A program made the translations under genes and the position numbers. From Planktothricoides raciborskii GIHE-MW2 (lineage in GTDB: Bacteria > Cyanobacteriota > Cyanobacteriia > Cyanobacteriales > Laspinemataceae): DNA of 64,000 nucleotides. Position 1 is the stretch's first letter, and each line of letters opens with the position of its first letter. Under the pieces are notes generated by a model. It ran no database searches, was not told where the DNA came from, and worked only from the letters and a program-made list of their open reading frames with translations. Shown here piece after piece: positions 8,872-16,972 of this stretch. The stretch spans positions 2,777,001-2,841,000 of the forward strand of contig NZ_CP159837.1 of NCBI RefSeq assembly GCF_040564635.1, in the 5' to 3' direction.

Positions 8872-9954
8872 TTAGCCATTGATTTGAGGAGCACTCAAAG
8901 CCACAGGAGCAGCTTCACCAGCAGCCAAATCTAAGGGGAAGTTGTGAGCGTTGCGCTCGTGCATCACTTCCATACCCAAGTTAGCGCGGTTGATCACATC
9001 AGCCCAGGTATTGATGACGCGACCTTGAGAGTCAACGATAGATTGGTTGAAGTTGAAACCGTTCAGGTTGAAGGCCATCGTGGACACACCCAGAGCGGTG
9101 AACCAGATCCCAATCACCGGCCATGCACCCAAGAAGAAGTGCAAGGAGCGGCTGTTGTTGAAAGAAGCGTATTGGAAGATCAAACGACCAAAGTAACCGT
9201 GAGCGGCAACGATGTTGTAGGTTTCTTCTTCTTGACCGAACTTGTAACCATAGTTTTGAGATTCAACTTCGGTGGTTTCACGAACCAAGGAAGAGGTTAC
9301 CAAAGAACCGTGCATGGCGGAGAACAGAGCGCCACCGAACACACCGGCCACACCTAACATATGGAAGGGGTGCATCAGGATATTGTGTTCAGCTTGGAAT
9401 ACCAACATGAAGTTGAAGGTTCCAGAGATACCCAGAGGCATACCGTCAGAGAAAGAACCTTGACCGATGGGGTAGATCAGGAACACGGCGCTGGCAGCAG
9501 CCACAGGAGCGCTGTAAGCGACGCAGATCCAAGGACGCATACCCAAGCGGTAGGATAATTCCCACTCACGACCCATGTAGCAGAAGATGCCGATCAGGAA
9601 GTGGAAAATCACCAACTGGTATGGGCCACCATTGTACAGCCACTCATCGAGAGAAGCGGCTTCCCAAATGGGGTAGAAGTGTAAGCCAATGGCGTTAGAA
9701 GAAGGAACAACGGCACCAGAGATGATGTTGTTGCCTAACAGTAAGGAACCCGCCACAGGTTCACGGATACCGTCGATGTCCACGGGAGGAGCAGCGACGA
9801 AAGCAATGATGTAGCAGATGGTTGCGGTCAGAAGGGTGGGGATCATCAGGACGCCGAACCAGCCCACATACAGGCGGTTATCGGTGCTCGTGACCCAAGA
9901 ACAGAAGCGCTGCCACAGAGAAGCGCTTTCGCGTTGTTGCAGAGTAGTAGTCAT
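8872..9954 (-). CDS. psbA: photosystem II D1 protein, copy 1
   Basis: 360 aa, full-length D1, appearing identical in protein sequence to the three other copies in the window. Visible ligands: Tyr161 (TyrZ, in LIYPIGQG), Asp170, Glu189 and His190, His198 (P680 chlorophyll), His215 and His272 (non-haem iron), Ser264 (QB pocket), His332, Glu333 and Asp342 (Mn cluster), and a C-terminal extension after Ala344 removed by CtpA. Residue 130 is Glu, the high-light/stress type. Synonymous differences from the other copies are scattered. ATG at 9954; it has its own promoter and terminator. Unlike the other three copies, it has no adjacent NTPase gene. Confidence 0.98.
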   Translation of the reverse strand: MTTTLQQRESASLWQRFCSWVTSTDNRLYVGWFGVLMIPTLLTATICYIIAFVAAPPVDIDGIREPVAGSLLLGNNIISGAVVPSSNAIGLHFYPIWEAASLDEWLYNGGPYQLVIFHFLIGIFCYMGREWELSYRLGMRPWICVAYSAPVAAASAVFLIYPIGQGSFSDGMPLGISGTFNFMLVFQAEHNILMHPFHMLGVAGVFGGALFSAMHGSLVTSSLVRETTEVESQNYGYKFGQEEETYNIVAAHGYFGRLIFQYASFNNSRSLHFFLGAWPVIGIWFTALGVSTMAFNLNGFNFNQSIVDSQGRVINTWADVINRANLGMEVMHERNAHNFPLDLAAGEAAPVALSAPQING

Positions 9955-10001
9955 GTGCTTTATGAGTGCTATGTAGTTTTCAATGTTCGGATGATGTTTA
10001 T

Positions 10002-10030
10002 AGATTAACCGGATTGTTAAGCTTTGTAAA
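10002..10030 (-). promoter_or_regulatory. psbA copy 1 promoter
   Basis: Minus-strand TTTACA (10025-10030), 17-bp spacer, TAATCT (10002-10007), about 50 bp before the ATG. The same boxes and 5' leader (GCACTCATAAAGC) precede copies 2 and 4. The leader lacks a strong Shine-Dalgarno sequence. Confidence 0.75.
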
Positions 10031-10193
10031 GGGGTTTAATAAATATTTATTCTCATCAGTCTGATAAGTTATGGTTATCATTGATTTCCTCATAGGGGCA
10101 AAACCGCTCCAATGCCCGTGGGATAAGGCTGCCAGCTATTTGCCTCAAGGGATATAATCATCAACAAGAACTACCAACCGTAGGGAGCCGAAA

Positions 10194-10312
10194 ATGTCCG
10201 TAGCGCTCACAGCCTATAACCCCGAAACCGTTGTGGATCCGGACTGGTAACCCCCCATGCCGCCGACGGACTAGATTTTTGATGATGGAGAATCCTTGGA
10301 GAGTAATCAATC
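10194..10312 (+). pseudogene. Uma2-family nuclease, 5' remnant
   Basis: Begins MSVALTAYNPETVVDPDW, matching the start of the intact Uma2 gene at 33130-32330 (MSVELTAYNPETVVEPDW). It hits in-frame stops where the intact gene has Glu and Leu, then runs FDDGESLESNQ and joins the mntA gene. The upstream region (10100-10190) is also homologous to that of the intact gene. Everything downstream of codon 40 has been deleted. Confidence 0.8.
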
Positions 10313-10603
10313 ATGCAGCGGGATGAGGTATTGCGAATTTTGATACAACACCAGCAGGTATTAAAAGAGTTTGGCGTAAAATCGCTGGCGATATTTGGCT
10401 CTGTCGCTAGGGATGAAGCCAGACCAGACAGTGATGTGGATATTTTAGTAGAATTTGACGGGCTGGTGACATTCGATCGTTATATGGATGTCAAATTTTA
10501 TTTAGAAGATCGTCTAGGGACGCGGGTTGATTTGGTGAGTAGATTAATGCTGAAACCCCTGATTCTTTCTACAGTAGAACAGGAGGCAATTGATGTCGCG
10601 TAG
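10313..10603 (+). CDS. mntA: MntA-type nucleotidyltransferase antitoxin
   Basis: 96 aa, minimal nucleotidyltransferase with the [20 protein letters not shown] signature (Gly-Ser followed by Asp-x-Asp) at residues 29-48. In MntA/HepT systems this protein AMPylates (or di/tri-adenylylates) a tyrosine of the HEPN RNase toxin HepT to silence it. The frame overlaps the start of the hepT remnant by 11 bp, the usual arrangement. The partner toxin here has a nonsense mutation. Paralogues are at 28626-28916 and 31831-32121. Confidence 0.85.
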   Translation: MQRDEVLRILIQHQQVLKEFGVKSLAIFGSVARDEARPDSDVDILVEFDGLVTFDRYMDVKFYLEDRLGTRVDLVSRLMLKPLILSTVEQEAIDVA

Positions 10604-10943
10604 TATTCGGCTGTATTTAGAAGATATTCTCACTTCTTGCGTTAAAGTTAGGCGATACACCCAAGGAATGAATTTTGAAGACTTCCAAGCTGATGATCGT
10701 ACTTATGATGCGGTTGTACGGAATTTACAGATTATCGGAGAAGCGGTTAAAAATATTCCTCAATAAATGCGATCGCAATATCCAGAAGTTGCATGGCGCA
10801 AAATTGCAGGATTGCGCGATATTTTGGCTCACGCTTACTTTAGCTTAGAAGATGAAACCCTCTGGGATATTGTGGAAACTAAAACAACGCCTTTGCTGGA
10901 AGTGGTGCAGCAAATTATAGAGGTAGAGTTTGAGGATAAATAA
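10593..10943 (+). pseudogene. HepT-type HEPN RNase toxin with internal stop
   Basis: 116-codon frame like the intact copy at 31491-31841, but codon 58 is TAA (10764-10766) where the intact gene has GAA (NIPQ*MRSQYP versus [11 protein letters not shown]). The HEPN catalytic RxxxxH motif (RDILAHAYF) lies after the stop, so any product would be a truncated non-toxic fragment. The remaining sequence is otherwise in frame to 10943, which points to a recent loss or to selection against the toxin. Confidence 0.88.
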
Positions 10944-10944
10944 G

Positions 10945-11295
10945 GGTAGATAATTTAGAAAATTACCGCCCGATCGTCAAACAAATATTGACCGAATATT
11001 ATGAGATGAAGGTTAATCAAGGCAAGAAAACTCCTGAATATGAAGTAAGCGATCGCCTAGCCTTGGATGAAATTAGAGATGAATACCTTTGGTTTCGCTT
11101 TGGCTGGTATGATACAAAGGTAGTACAGCATATTATCATATATATGAAAATTAAAGATAGCTGTGGTTGGAACAAGATTTAACCAATTTATGTATAGTGG
11201 ATGATTTACTGTTTGCGGGAATTCCTCAAAGTGATATTCTTTTAGCTTTTCATCATCCCAGTAAACGGCCTTTGACAGAATTTGCTACAGCTTAA
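10945..11295 (+). pseudogene. XisI-family protein, frameshifted
   Basis: Starts immediately after the hepT stop (DNLENYRPIVKQILTEYYEM...), lacking its ATG and the xisH gene that precedes xisI at the intact locus. The match continues through KTPEYEVSDRLALDEIRDEY and IIIYMKIKDS. A small deletion near 11160 then shifts the frame, after which TNLCIVDDLLFAGIPQSDI and HHPSKRPLTEFATA follow in another frame to 11295. Compare the intact gene at 30532-30885. Confidence 0.82.
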
Positions 11296-11387
11296 TTTTT
11301 TGGATTAAAATATATGGTATTAAAATATAAATGACTTTCAGCAAACAAATTTTTGGGTAAAAATGATGACAAACATATCCATTGATA

Positions 11388-11445
11388 CCAATCGCCCTAC
11401 GGTTGAAGCTGAGTATCATCAGGTGCTTAAGGAAGCGGAAGAAGG
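11388..11445 (+). pseudogene. DUF433 gene fragment
   Basis: NRPTVEAEYHQVLKEAEE matches residues of the intact DUF433 protein encoded at 29178-29552, in the same position relative to xisI (reverse order). Only about 20 codons remain. Confidence 0.6.
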
Positions 11446-11448
11446 CTG

Positions 11449-11580
11449 TTCGGGACAAGGTATGTTATTGAAGATAGAGTCATAACGCCAGATGGCAGAA
11501 ACCCGTAAGTGCGTTCTATTTGGTTTATTTCTACCGGAGATGATACCCCTAGACTGGTCAGTGCATATCCACTCGAATAA
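11449..11580 (+). pseudogene. DUF6883-type gene fragment with in-frame stop
   Basis: Frame reads FGTRYVIEDRVITPDGRNP, an in-frame TAA (11506-11508), then VRSIWFISTGDDTPRLVSAY to a stop at 11580. This looks like the C-terminal end of a DUF6883-family protein. These commonly precede DUF4926 genes, as here. Family assignment is from memory of the motif and is tentative. Confidence 0.5.
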
Positions 11581-11600
11581 AATTATTTAAATTAAGTAAA

Positions 11601-11798
11601 ATGATTAGTGAATTAGACCGAGTTTTTTTAACCGCAGATTTACCTGAATATGATTTAAAAACGGGCGATATTGGCACGGTTGTTTTAGTCGATCAATAAG
11701 GTTTGGGCTATGAAGTAGAATTTATGAGACTCACAGGAAAAACGCTCGCGGTTGTTTCTTTATTTAGTTATCAAGTTAGGGCGATTGGTGACAGATAA
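11601..11798 (+). pseudogene. DUF4926-type protein with in-frame stop
   Basis: MISELDRVFLTADLPEYDLK followed by TGDIGTVVLVDQ, a TAA at 11697-11699, then GLGYEVEFMRLTGKTLAVVS to 11798. Length and motif (GDIGTVV...YEVEF) fit DUF4926 small proteins. The single stop makes it a pseudogene unless it is a sequencing error. Confidence 0.65.
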
Positions 11799-11854
11799 AT
11801 TGCTCAATCGCGGGTTTTGGCATGAATGATCGTTAATGGCGTAATGAGAAAACC

Positions 11855-11890
11855 AGAAACCGGGTTTTTTCCAAAAAAAAACCGGTTTCT
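11855..11890. repeat. dispersed palindromic repeat (AGAAACCGGGTTT type)
   Basis: Inverted arms AGAAACCGGGTTTTTT and AAAAAACCGGTTTCT. Members of the same family occur at 17568, 29037, 32242, 39379 and 56482. It lies just downstream of the beta-barrel gene and may also act as its terminator. Confidence 0.7.
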
Positions 11891-11920
11891 TTGGGTATAG
11901 ATGCGCTAAAACAATAATTG

Positions 11921-12793
11921 CTATTTTAAGTAATAATTAGGTAAGACATCATTAATAGAATTAGAAGGAATAAGAGATGTAGTATTCTCCTCTTCAGGAA
12001 TTTGCCGTTTGCTGCTAATAATTCCTCGACCTCCCCATTCAATGCTGATTCCTAATCTGGTATCTCCACCCCGCATACTCAGAGTGGTGCGTAGTCCAAT
12101 ATCCTGATTTCCTCGATCGTCCAAATTGTAGCCAGTACGGAAGGACAAAGAAGTGGCAGGCAAATTAGTTTCACCGATGGGAATGCTGTAGCTGGCATAC
12201 CCACTGAAACTAACTCTATCATTGGCGACAAACCCGGATCCGATGCCAAAATTTAAGCTATGGTTATCAGACTCTAACGATTGAGAATATCCTAAAGAAG
12301 CTAAGATAATTACAGGATCTCTGATTAAACTAGCTTGACTTTGAACGGTCATTGTCCAAGGGTATGCAACACCGACGGAAAAACGAGGATCTATAGTAGA
12401 GCCAGGAGAAGGACGGTATTCTAGAGATAAATCACTGGTAATGTCCGTGTTAGTTTCTGTTCTCGTTTCAGTGCGATCGCCAAAATCTCTTTTTTCCTTA
12501 GAAATGAACCAACTAGGGGTAACGTTGGCGGAAATACTTACATAGGGGCTAAAACTGTAGCTTCCAGATCCCGAAAAGTTAATCAATTGATTAAAGGTTT
12601 CAAAATTAAACGGATTCCCCTCTGGATCAAAATCAAATCCTTCTCTTCCATCAGGGATATAATTGATGCTGAAAGTATAGATGTAGCCTCCCGTTTCTTC
12701 TTCTGGTAGTCGCAATGGGTCAATGGGAACTTGAGCAACTGCGGGCTGAGAGATTAACAAAGCGATCGGCAAAATCAACAGTCCCTTGTTCAT
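11921..12793 (-). CDS. predicted outer-membrane beta-barrel protein of the C39-protease operon
   Basis: 290 aa with a Sec signal peptide (MNKGLLILPIALLISQPAVA, cleavage after residue 20). The rest alternates polar and hydrophobic residues in strand-like segments ending in aromatic residues (YIYTFSINYIP, SGSYSFSPYVSISANVTPSW, SLNFGIGSGFVANDRVSFSG, LGISIEWGGRG), as expected for a transmembrane beta-barrel. I do not recognise a named family. The start codon overlaps the stop of the C39-type protease gene (ATGA), so the two are translationally coupled. By analogy with Fap-type amyloid loci (C39 protease FapD plus barrel FapF), it could be the outer-membrane exit for the small protein encoded at 13574-13972. 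That role is inferred. Confidence 0.75.
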   Translation of the reverse strand: MNKGLLILPIALLISQPAVAQVPIDPLRLPEEETGGYIYTFSINYIPDGREGFDFDPEGNPFNFETFNQLINFSGSGSYSFSPYVSISANVTPSWFISKEKRDFGDRTETRTETNTDITSDLSLEYRPSPGSTIDPRFSVGVAYPWTMTVQSQASLIRDPVIILASLGYSQSLESDNHSLNFGIGSGFVANDRVSFSGYASYSIPIGETNLPATSLSFRTGYNLDDRGNQDIGLRTTLSMRGGDTRLGISIEWGGRGIISSKRQIPEEENTTSLIPSNSINDVLPNYYLK

Positions 12794-13431
12794 AATTTCC
12801 TTCTCAGCGAGTTGAGTGTTGTTAAACGGGACTCTGCCCAGCTTAGAGTTTCGCTTTGTTTTTCTTTGGCAGTAAAAATTAAGTTTTCCGGTGGAATTGG
12901 TACAAGTGTTACACCACTAAAACCTTGTTTATTGACTAAATCATCAAGGGGTTGAATGCGTCGTCCCCATGATGGATCCGCTAAAATGATCCAATCTCCT
13001 ACCATGCCGACGGCTAAAACATAGTGCATTTGAGGTTTGGTGACGTGCAGAACTACCGGCAGTCCACCGTTACCAAAATATTCGGCTAAGGATGTAAGGG
13101 TTAGTCGCATTCCCCTAGCTTGAATGTCGCGATCGCCTAAAGCCTCTATTAATGCTAAAGCGGTGATTCCTCTTTCTTCTGGACTTTTACCGCTTCCTTC
13201 CATTGCTTTTTCTGATAGTTCTAAAATTTCTGCCTCTGTAGTTGGGCGATCGTAGTAGTGAGTCAATAAGGTGGCAACAGCCGCAGCACCACAGGTGTAA
13301 TAGCTGGTCTGTCCGATTACTCCCTCATAGCGAAGAGTCCGGTAAGGTGTTATTGAATTCGCCAATGCTACTTTGTGAGATAAAATTAACAAAAACAATA
13401 TCAAGTTTACCAACAAATTTTTAAAAAACAT
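12790..13431 (-). CDS. secreted C39-like (double-glycine type) cysteine peptidase
   Basis: 213 aa. The N-terminal hydrophobic signal segment (residues 1-24, ending KVALA) puts the enzyme in the periplasm. The papain-like C39 fold is visible: oxyanion Gln41 and nucleophile Cys47 in GQTSYYTCGAAAVATLL, His136 in KPQMHYVLAVG, Asp152 in ILADPSWGRR. It has no ABC-transporter domains, unlike bacteriocin exporters, so it is a free-standing protease like FapD. It is second in a minus-strand unit after the small glycine-zipper protein gene (142 bp away across a hairpin) and overlaps the barrel gene by 4 bp. The likely substrate is the neighbouring small protein, cleaved near its MTDAELAEVEGE motif. The substrate assignment is inferred. 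Confidence 0.85.
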   Translation of the reverse strand: MFFKNLLVNLILFLLILSHKVALANSITPYRTLRYEGVIGQTSYYTCGAAAVATLLTHYYDRPTTEAEILELSEKAMEGSGKSPEERGITALALIEALGDRDIQARGMRLTLTSLAEYFGNGGLPVVLHVTKPQMHYVLAVGMVGDWIILADPSWGRRIQPLDDLVNKQGFSGVTLVPIPPENLIFTAKEKQSETLSWAESRLTTLNSLRRKL

Positions 13432-13510
13432 TACATAACTTTTTGGATTAAATTAATGTCAAAAATATATTGATAAATTATTGAATAATACTATATGTTT
13501 ATCAAAATAT

Positions 13511-13542
13511 CACCCTGCAATTTGATAAGATTTTGCAGGGTG
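13511..13542 (-). terminator. hairpin between peptide gene and protease gene (attenuator candidate)
   Basis: CACCCTGCAA...TTGCAGGGTG, 10-bp perfect stem and 12-base loop, 31 bp after the stop of the small protein gene and 80 bp before the protease start. The downstream minus-strand sequence ATATTTTGAT is only moderately U-rich, so partial termination would give more peptide than processing machinery, as in many peptide operons. Confidence 0.65.
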
Positions 13543-13573
13543 ACATTAAGCTAATTGAGCGACTTGGGAATTG

Positions 13574-13972
13574 TTACCAACCGAACGCTCTGTTTGCTCC
13601 GTATGCTGCTGCACTACCAGCTAATCCACAACCCATAAGATTGCCAGTTCCAGCGCGACAACCGCCTGCAACTGCTCCTCCTACTGTTGCGCCACGCCAA
13701 CCTTGATTCCAAGATTGTCTATTCCGCAAATTGTTGAAACCGTTGGTAGCATAACCTGCGGCAGCGCCAAATCCAGCACCTACAGCAATATGCACCCACT
13801 CGCCTTCAACTTCTGCGAGTTCAGCATCGGTCATCATTTCCCCTTCCGGTAGTACAATTTGATATTGTGTCTCCGGTTCAATTTCTGATGATAAAGAATC
13901 CGCAAAAGCAGGAGCGATCGCCATATTAGAGAATAAAATGGCCGTGCCTGTTGCCATTAATAACTTTTTCAT
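13574..13972 (-). CDS. Sec-exported small glycine-zipper protein with bacteriocin-leader-like motif
   Basis: 132 aa in three parts. Residues 1-24 are a Sec signal peptide (MKKLLMATG...APAFA). Residues 25-58 are acidic and end in MTDAELAEVEGE, which resembles double-glycine leaders (LSDAEL..V.GG) with GE in place of GG. Residues 59-132 are rich in Gly/Ala in zipper spacing (AVGAGFGAAAG, ATVGGAVAGG, GCGLAGSAAAYG) with two cysteines (C105, C115), like class II bacteriocin or membrane-active peptides. It is first in a unit with a periplasmic C39-type protease and a barrel protein. It is divergent from an HTH-NTPase gene 228 bp away. I infer a precursor peptide; antibacterial or amyloid roles are both open. 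Confidence 0.8.
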   Translation of the reverse strand: MKKLLMATGTAILFSNMAIAPAFADSLSSEIEPETQYQIVLPEGEMMTDAELAEVEGEWVHIAVGAGFGAAAGYATNGFNNLRNRQSWNQGWRGATVGGAVAGGCRAGTGNLMGCGLAGSAAAYGANRAFGW

Positions 13973-14104
13973 GGTAACAATCGTGTAATTTGGTTGGTCT
14001 TGGTTTATTCAATATAAATTCTAGTTAGATAAATCAGCCACTTAAAACCATAGAATTTGGTTGGATTTAGTACCCAATTTTTCCCAGTACCCTGAAAAAA
14101 TTTA

Positions 14105-14165
14105 GTAGGATTTGGTAGGATTTGGTTCCCGGTGATTGACAAAGTAGGATTTGGTAGGATATAGT
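14105..14165 (+). promoter_or_regulatory. NTPase promoter with tandem 10-bp operator repeats, copy 1
   Basis: GTAGGATTTG is repeated back to back at 14105-14124 and again at 14144-14159. The second pair fills the 18-bp spacer between TTGACA (14136-14141) and TATAGT (14160-14165). The -10 box lies 35 bp before the ATG at 14201. One repeat per helical turn over the promoter is a classic repressor layout. The same array precedes the NTPase genes at 25540-26940 and 54413-55843. Confidence 0.75.
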
Positions 14166-14200
14166 TCTTGCTTTAAGATTAAGTCTCTGTATTTTTACTG

Positions 14201-15640
14201 ATGAAAAATATTGAAGAAGTGTTAGAGTGGGCTGAAAAGCTGATCCTTGAGAAAACAGGCGAACCTCTCAAGCCGATAGAGGAAGCCATACTCAAGGGTG
14301 TGTGGTCAGGAAAAAAATATGCTCAAATTGCTAAAGAATATAATAATTGTCGTGTATCTCACGTTAAGAAAGAAGCCGCTAAGTTATGGGATAAGCTGCG
14401 GGATGAGTTAGGAGAAGACCTGAAGAAATATAATTTTCGTTCTAAGGTAGAAAAAAAACATCGGGTTTCTCAAGGAGCAAATTTTGGTTACTGTGTACAG
14501 ATTAATGAGGGAAGTATTCATCTTTGGGGGGAAGGTTTACATCCTGTTAAAGAATTGGAAACCCGATCGCCCTCTTCTCCTGAATCTTCCCCCGACTCTT
14601 CTCCTAACTCTTCCCCCACCCAAAATTCCTCACCCATTATTGACTTAACCGACGCCCCAGACCTCAGCGAATTTTACAACCGCACCACCGAAATAAATAC
14701 CCTCAAACAGTGGATCTTAAAAGACCAGATCCGCTTAATCACCATCTATGGATTAAGTGGCATTGGCAAAAGCTTACTAACCAGGCAACTCATCGAACAA
14801 ATCAAGCCTGAATTTGACTATATTATTTGGAAAAGTCTCACAGAAACTCCCACCCTTTCCTGCCTAAAAAACCAACTGCAACAATTTTTTGCCCAGTCAC
14901 AACAGCCCCCATTACCCACAATAATTGATTACTTTCGTAACTCGCGCTGTTTAGTCATCCTCGATGACCTGCAAAATCTGTTTCAAAGCGGGTTCCTTGC
15001 CGGTCAATACTTAACCGAACATAAAGACTATGGCCAATTTTGGCAACAAATCGCCAAAAACCATCATCAAAGTTGCGTCATTCTCCTGAGTTGGGAAAAA
15101 CCCAGAGAACTCGTCACTTTACAAGGCGAAAAACAATCCACCCGCACCTTAAACTTGAAAGGATTATCAGCGGATGCTGAAGAAATTTTGAAAGAACACG
15201 GATTAACCGATTCAGAAAAATGGCCAGAATTAATCAACCTATACCAAGGTCATCCCACCTGGTTAAATATCATCGCCTCAACGATATTAGAACTATTTGA
15301 TGGTAGCGTTTCCTTATTTTTAGCCGACCAAGAGGAGATATTTATCGGCGACTTATCCCCCATTCTCGAATCTCACTTAGACCGTTTATCGGAGTTAGAA
15401 AAAAAAGTCATATCCACGTTTTCAGAATATGAATCGGTAGATATTTCTCAAGCATCTGGATTACGGGAATTTGCCAAATCAGAATTAACCGAAGCCATGC
15501 AATCTTTAGGCAGACGGGGCTTAGTCGAAAAAGTGACCACAGGAGGGCGATCGCGCTTTCTGCTAAATCCTGTATTTAATACATCCTCAAATCATTATGA
15601 AATTTTAATAACCACCAAGACACAAAGAACACAAAGATGA
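14201..15640 (+). CDS. HTH-STAND (NB-ARC-like) NTPase, copy 1
   Basis: 479 aa. Residues 1-85 form a helical HTH-type domain (ILKGVWSGKKYAQIAKEY, VSHVKKEAAKLWDKLRDEL). Residues about 86-122 are a variable linker; 123-145 a Ser/Pro repeat linker (SPESSPDSSPNSSP); from about 155 an NB-ARC/STAND ATPase with P-loop GLSGIGKS (184-191), Walker B LVILDD (251-256) and a GHPTWLNIIA helix typical of the STAND winged-helix boundary. It ends in a winged-helix-like segment with no WD40, TPR or other sensor repeats, so it is shorter than typical STAND proteins. Convergent with psbA copy 2 (shared terminator). Paralogues at 25540-26940 and 54413-55843 are nearly identical outside the linker. Role unknown; signalling ATPase or transcription regulator. 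Confidence 0.82.
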   Translation: MKNIEEVLEWAEKLILEKTGEPLKPIEEAILKGVWSGKKYAQIAKEYNNCRVSHVKKEAAKLWDKLRDELGEDLKKYNFRSKVEKKHRVSQGANFGYCVQINEGSIHLWGEGLHPVKELETRSPSSPESSPDSSPNSSPTQNSSPIIDLTDAPDLSEFYNRTTEINTLKQWILKDQIRLITIYGLSGIGKSLLTRQLIEQIKPEFDYIIWKSLTETPTLSCLKNQLQQFFAQSQQPPLPTIIDYFRNSRCLVILDDLQNLFQSGFLAGQYLTEHKDYGQFWQQIAKNHHQSCVILLSWEKPRELVTLQGEKQSTRTLNLKGLSADAEEILKEHGLTDSEKWPELINLYQGHPTWLNIIASTILELFDGSVSLFLADQEEIFIGDLSPILESHLDRLSELEKKVISTFSEYESVDISQASGLREFAKSELTEAMQSLGRRGLVEKVTTGGRSRFLLNPVFNTSSNHYEILITTKTQRTQR

Positions 15641-15708
15641 TTCTTGATTTCCTTTGTGTTCTTCGTGTCGAAAGTGGTAAAAATAGCCCTTCACAATATT
15701 TAAACAAC

Positions 15709-15742
15709 AAAAAACGCCCCCCTTGTCAGGAGAGCGTTTTTT
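15709..15742. terminator. bidirectional terminator between NTPase copy 1 and psbA copy 2
   Basis: CAAAAAACGCC...AGAGCGTTTTTT hairpin lying between the two convergent stop codons, so it can serve both genes. Confidence 0.85.
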
Positions 15743-15763
15743 ATTTATTTAGTTAGCTAAGAA

Positions 15764-16846
15764 TTAGCCATTGATTTGAGGAGCACTCAAAGCCACAGGA
15801 GCAGCTTCACCAGCAGCCAAATCTAAGGGGAAGTTGTGAGCGTTGCGCTCGTGCATCACTTCCATACCCAAGTTAGCGCGGTTGATCACGTCAGCCCAAG
15901 TATTGATTACGCGACCTTGAGAGTCAACGATAGATTGGTTGAAGTTGAAACCGTTCAGGTTGAAGGCCATCGTGGACACACCCAGAGCGGTGAACCAGAT
16001 ACCGATAACAGGCCATGCACCCAAGAAGAAGTGCAGAGAGCGGCTGTTGTTGAAGGAAGCATATTGGAAGATTAAACGACCAAAGTAACCGTGAGCGGCA
16101 ACGATGTTGTAGGTTTCTTCTTCTTGACCGAACTTGTAACCATAGTTTTGAGATTCAACTTCGGTGGTTTCACGAACCAAAGAAGAAGTCACCAAAGAAC
16201 CGTGCATAGCGGAGAACAGAGCGCCACCGAACACACCGGCCACACCTAACATATGGAAGGGGTGCATCAGGATGTTGTGTTCAGCTTGGAATACCAACAT
16301 AAAGTTGAAGGTTCCAGAGATACCCAGAGGCATACCATCGGAGAAAGAACCTTGACCGATGGGGTAGATCAGGAACACGGCGCTGGCAGCAGCCACAGGA
16401 GCGCTGTAAGCGACGCAGATCCAAGGACGCATACCCAAGCGGTAGGATAATTCCCACTCACGACCCATGTAGCAGAAGATGCCGATCAGGAAGTGGAAAA
16501 TCACTAACTGGTATGGGCCACCATTGTACAGCCACTCATCGAGAGAAGCAGCTTCCCAAATGGGGTAGAAGTGCAGACCGATCGCATTGCTGGAAGGAAC
16601 AACGGCACCAGAGATGATGTTGTTGCCTAACAGTAAGGAACCAGCCACGGGTTCGCGGATCCCGTCGATGTCCACTGGAGGAGCAGCGACGAAAGCAATG
16701 ATGTAGCAGATGGTTGCGGTCAACAAGGTGGGGATCATCAGGACGCCGAACCAGCCCACATACAGGCGGTTGTCGGTGCTCGTGACCCAGGAGCAGAAGC
16801 GCTGCCACAAAGAGGCGCTCTCGCGTTGTTGCAGAGTAGTAGTCAT
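15764..16846 (-). CDS. psbA: photosystem II D1 protein, copy 2
   Basis: 360 aa, apparently identical in protein sequence to the other copies (Glu130 form, all cofactor ligands present, C-terminal extension after Ala344). DNA differs from copy 1 by synonymous changes. It forms, with NTPase copy 1, a tail-to-tail pair that recurs almost unchanged and inverted at 53207-55843. Promoter boxes match copies 1 and 4. Just upstream lies a truncated nitronate monooxygenase gene, suggesting the cassette boundary is near 16950. Confidence 0.98.
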   Translation of the reverse strand: MTTTLQQRESASLWQRFCSWVTSTDNRLYVGWFGVLMIPTLLTATICYIIAFVAAPPVDIDGIREPVAGSLLLGNNIISGAVVPSSNAIGLHFYPIWEAASLDEWLYNGGPYQLVIFHFLIGIFCYMGREWELSYRLGMRPWICVAYSAPVAAASAVFLIYPIGQGSFSDGMPLGISGTFNFMLVFQAEHNILMHPFHMLGVAGVFGGALFSAMHGSLVTSSLVRETTEVESQNYGYKFGQEEETYNIVAAHGYFGRLIFQYASFNNSRSLHFFLGAWPVIGIWFTALGVSTMAFNLNGFNFNQSIVDSQGRVINTWADVINRANLGMEVMHERNAHNFPLDLAAGEAAPVALSAPQING

Positions 16847-16893
16847 TTGCTTTATGAGTGCTATGTAGTTTTCAATGTTCGGATGATGTTTTT

Positions 16894-16922
16894 AGATTAA
16901 CCCGATTGTTAAGCTTTGTAAA
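16894..16922 (-). promoter_or_regulatory. psbA copy 2 promoter
   Basis: Minus-strand TTTACA (16917-16922), 17-bp spacer, TAATCT (16894-16899), same 5' leader as copies 1 and 4. Confidence 0.75.
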
Positions 16923-16972
16923 GGGGTTTAATAAATATTTATTCTCATCAGTCTGATAATTTGCACTTATGA

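Noticed and set aside
8944-9357. 137-aa frame antisense to psbA, repeated on the opposite strand of every psbA copy
   Set aside because: It is the shadow of a highly biased coding sequence; its presence in all four copies follows from psbA conservation, not from selection on the antisense frame.
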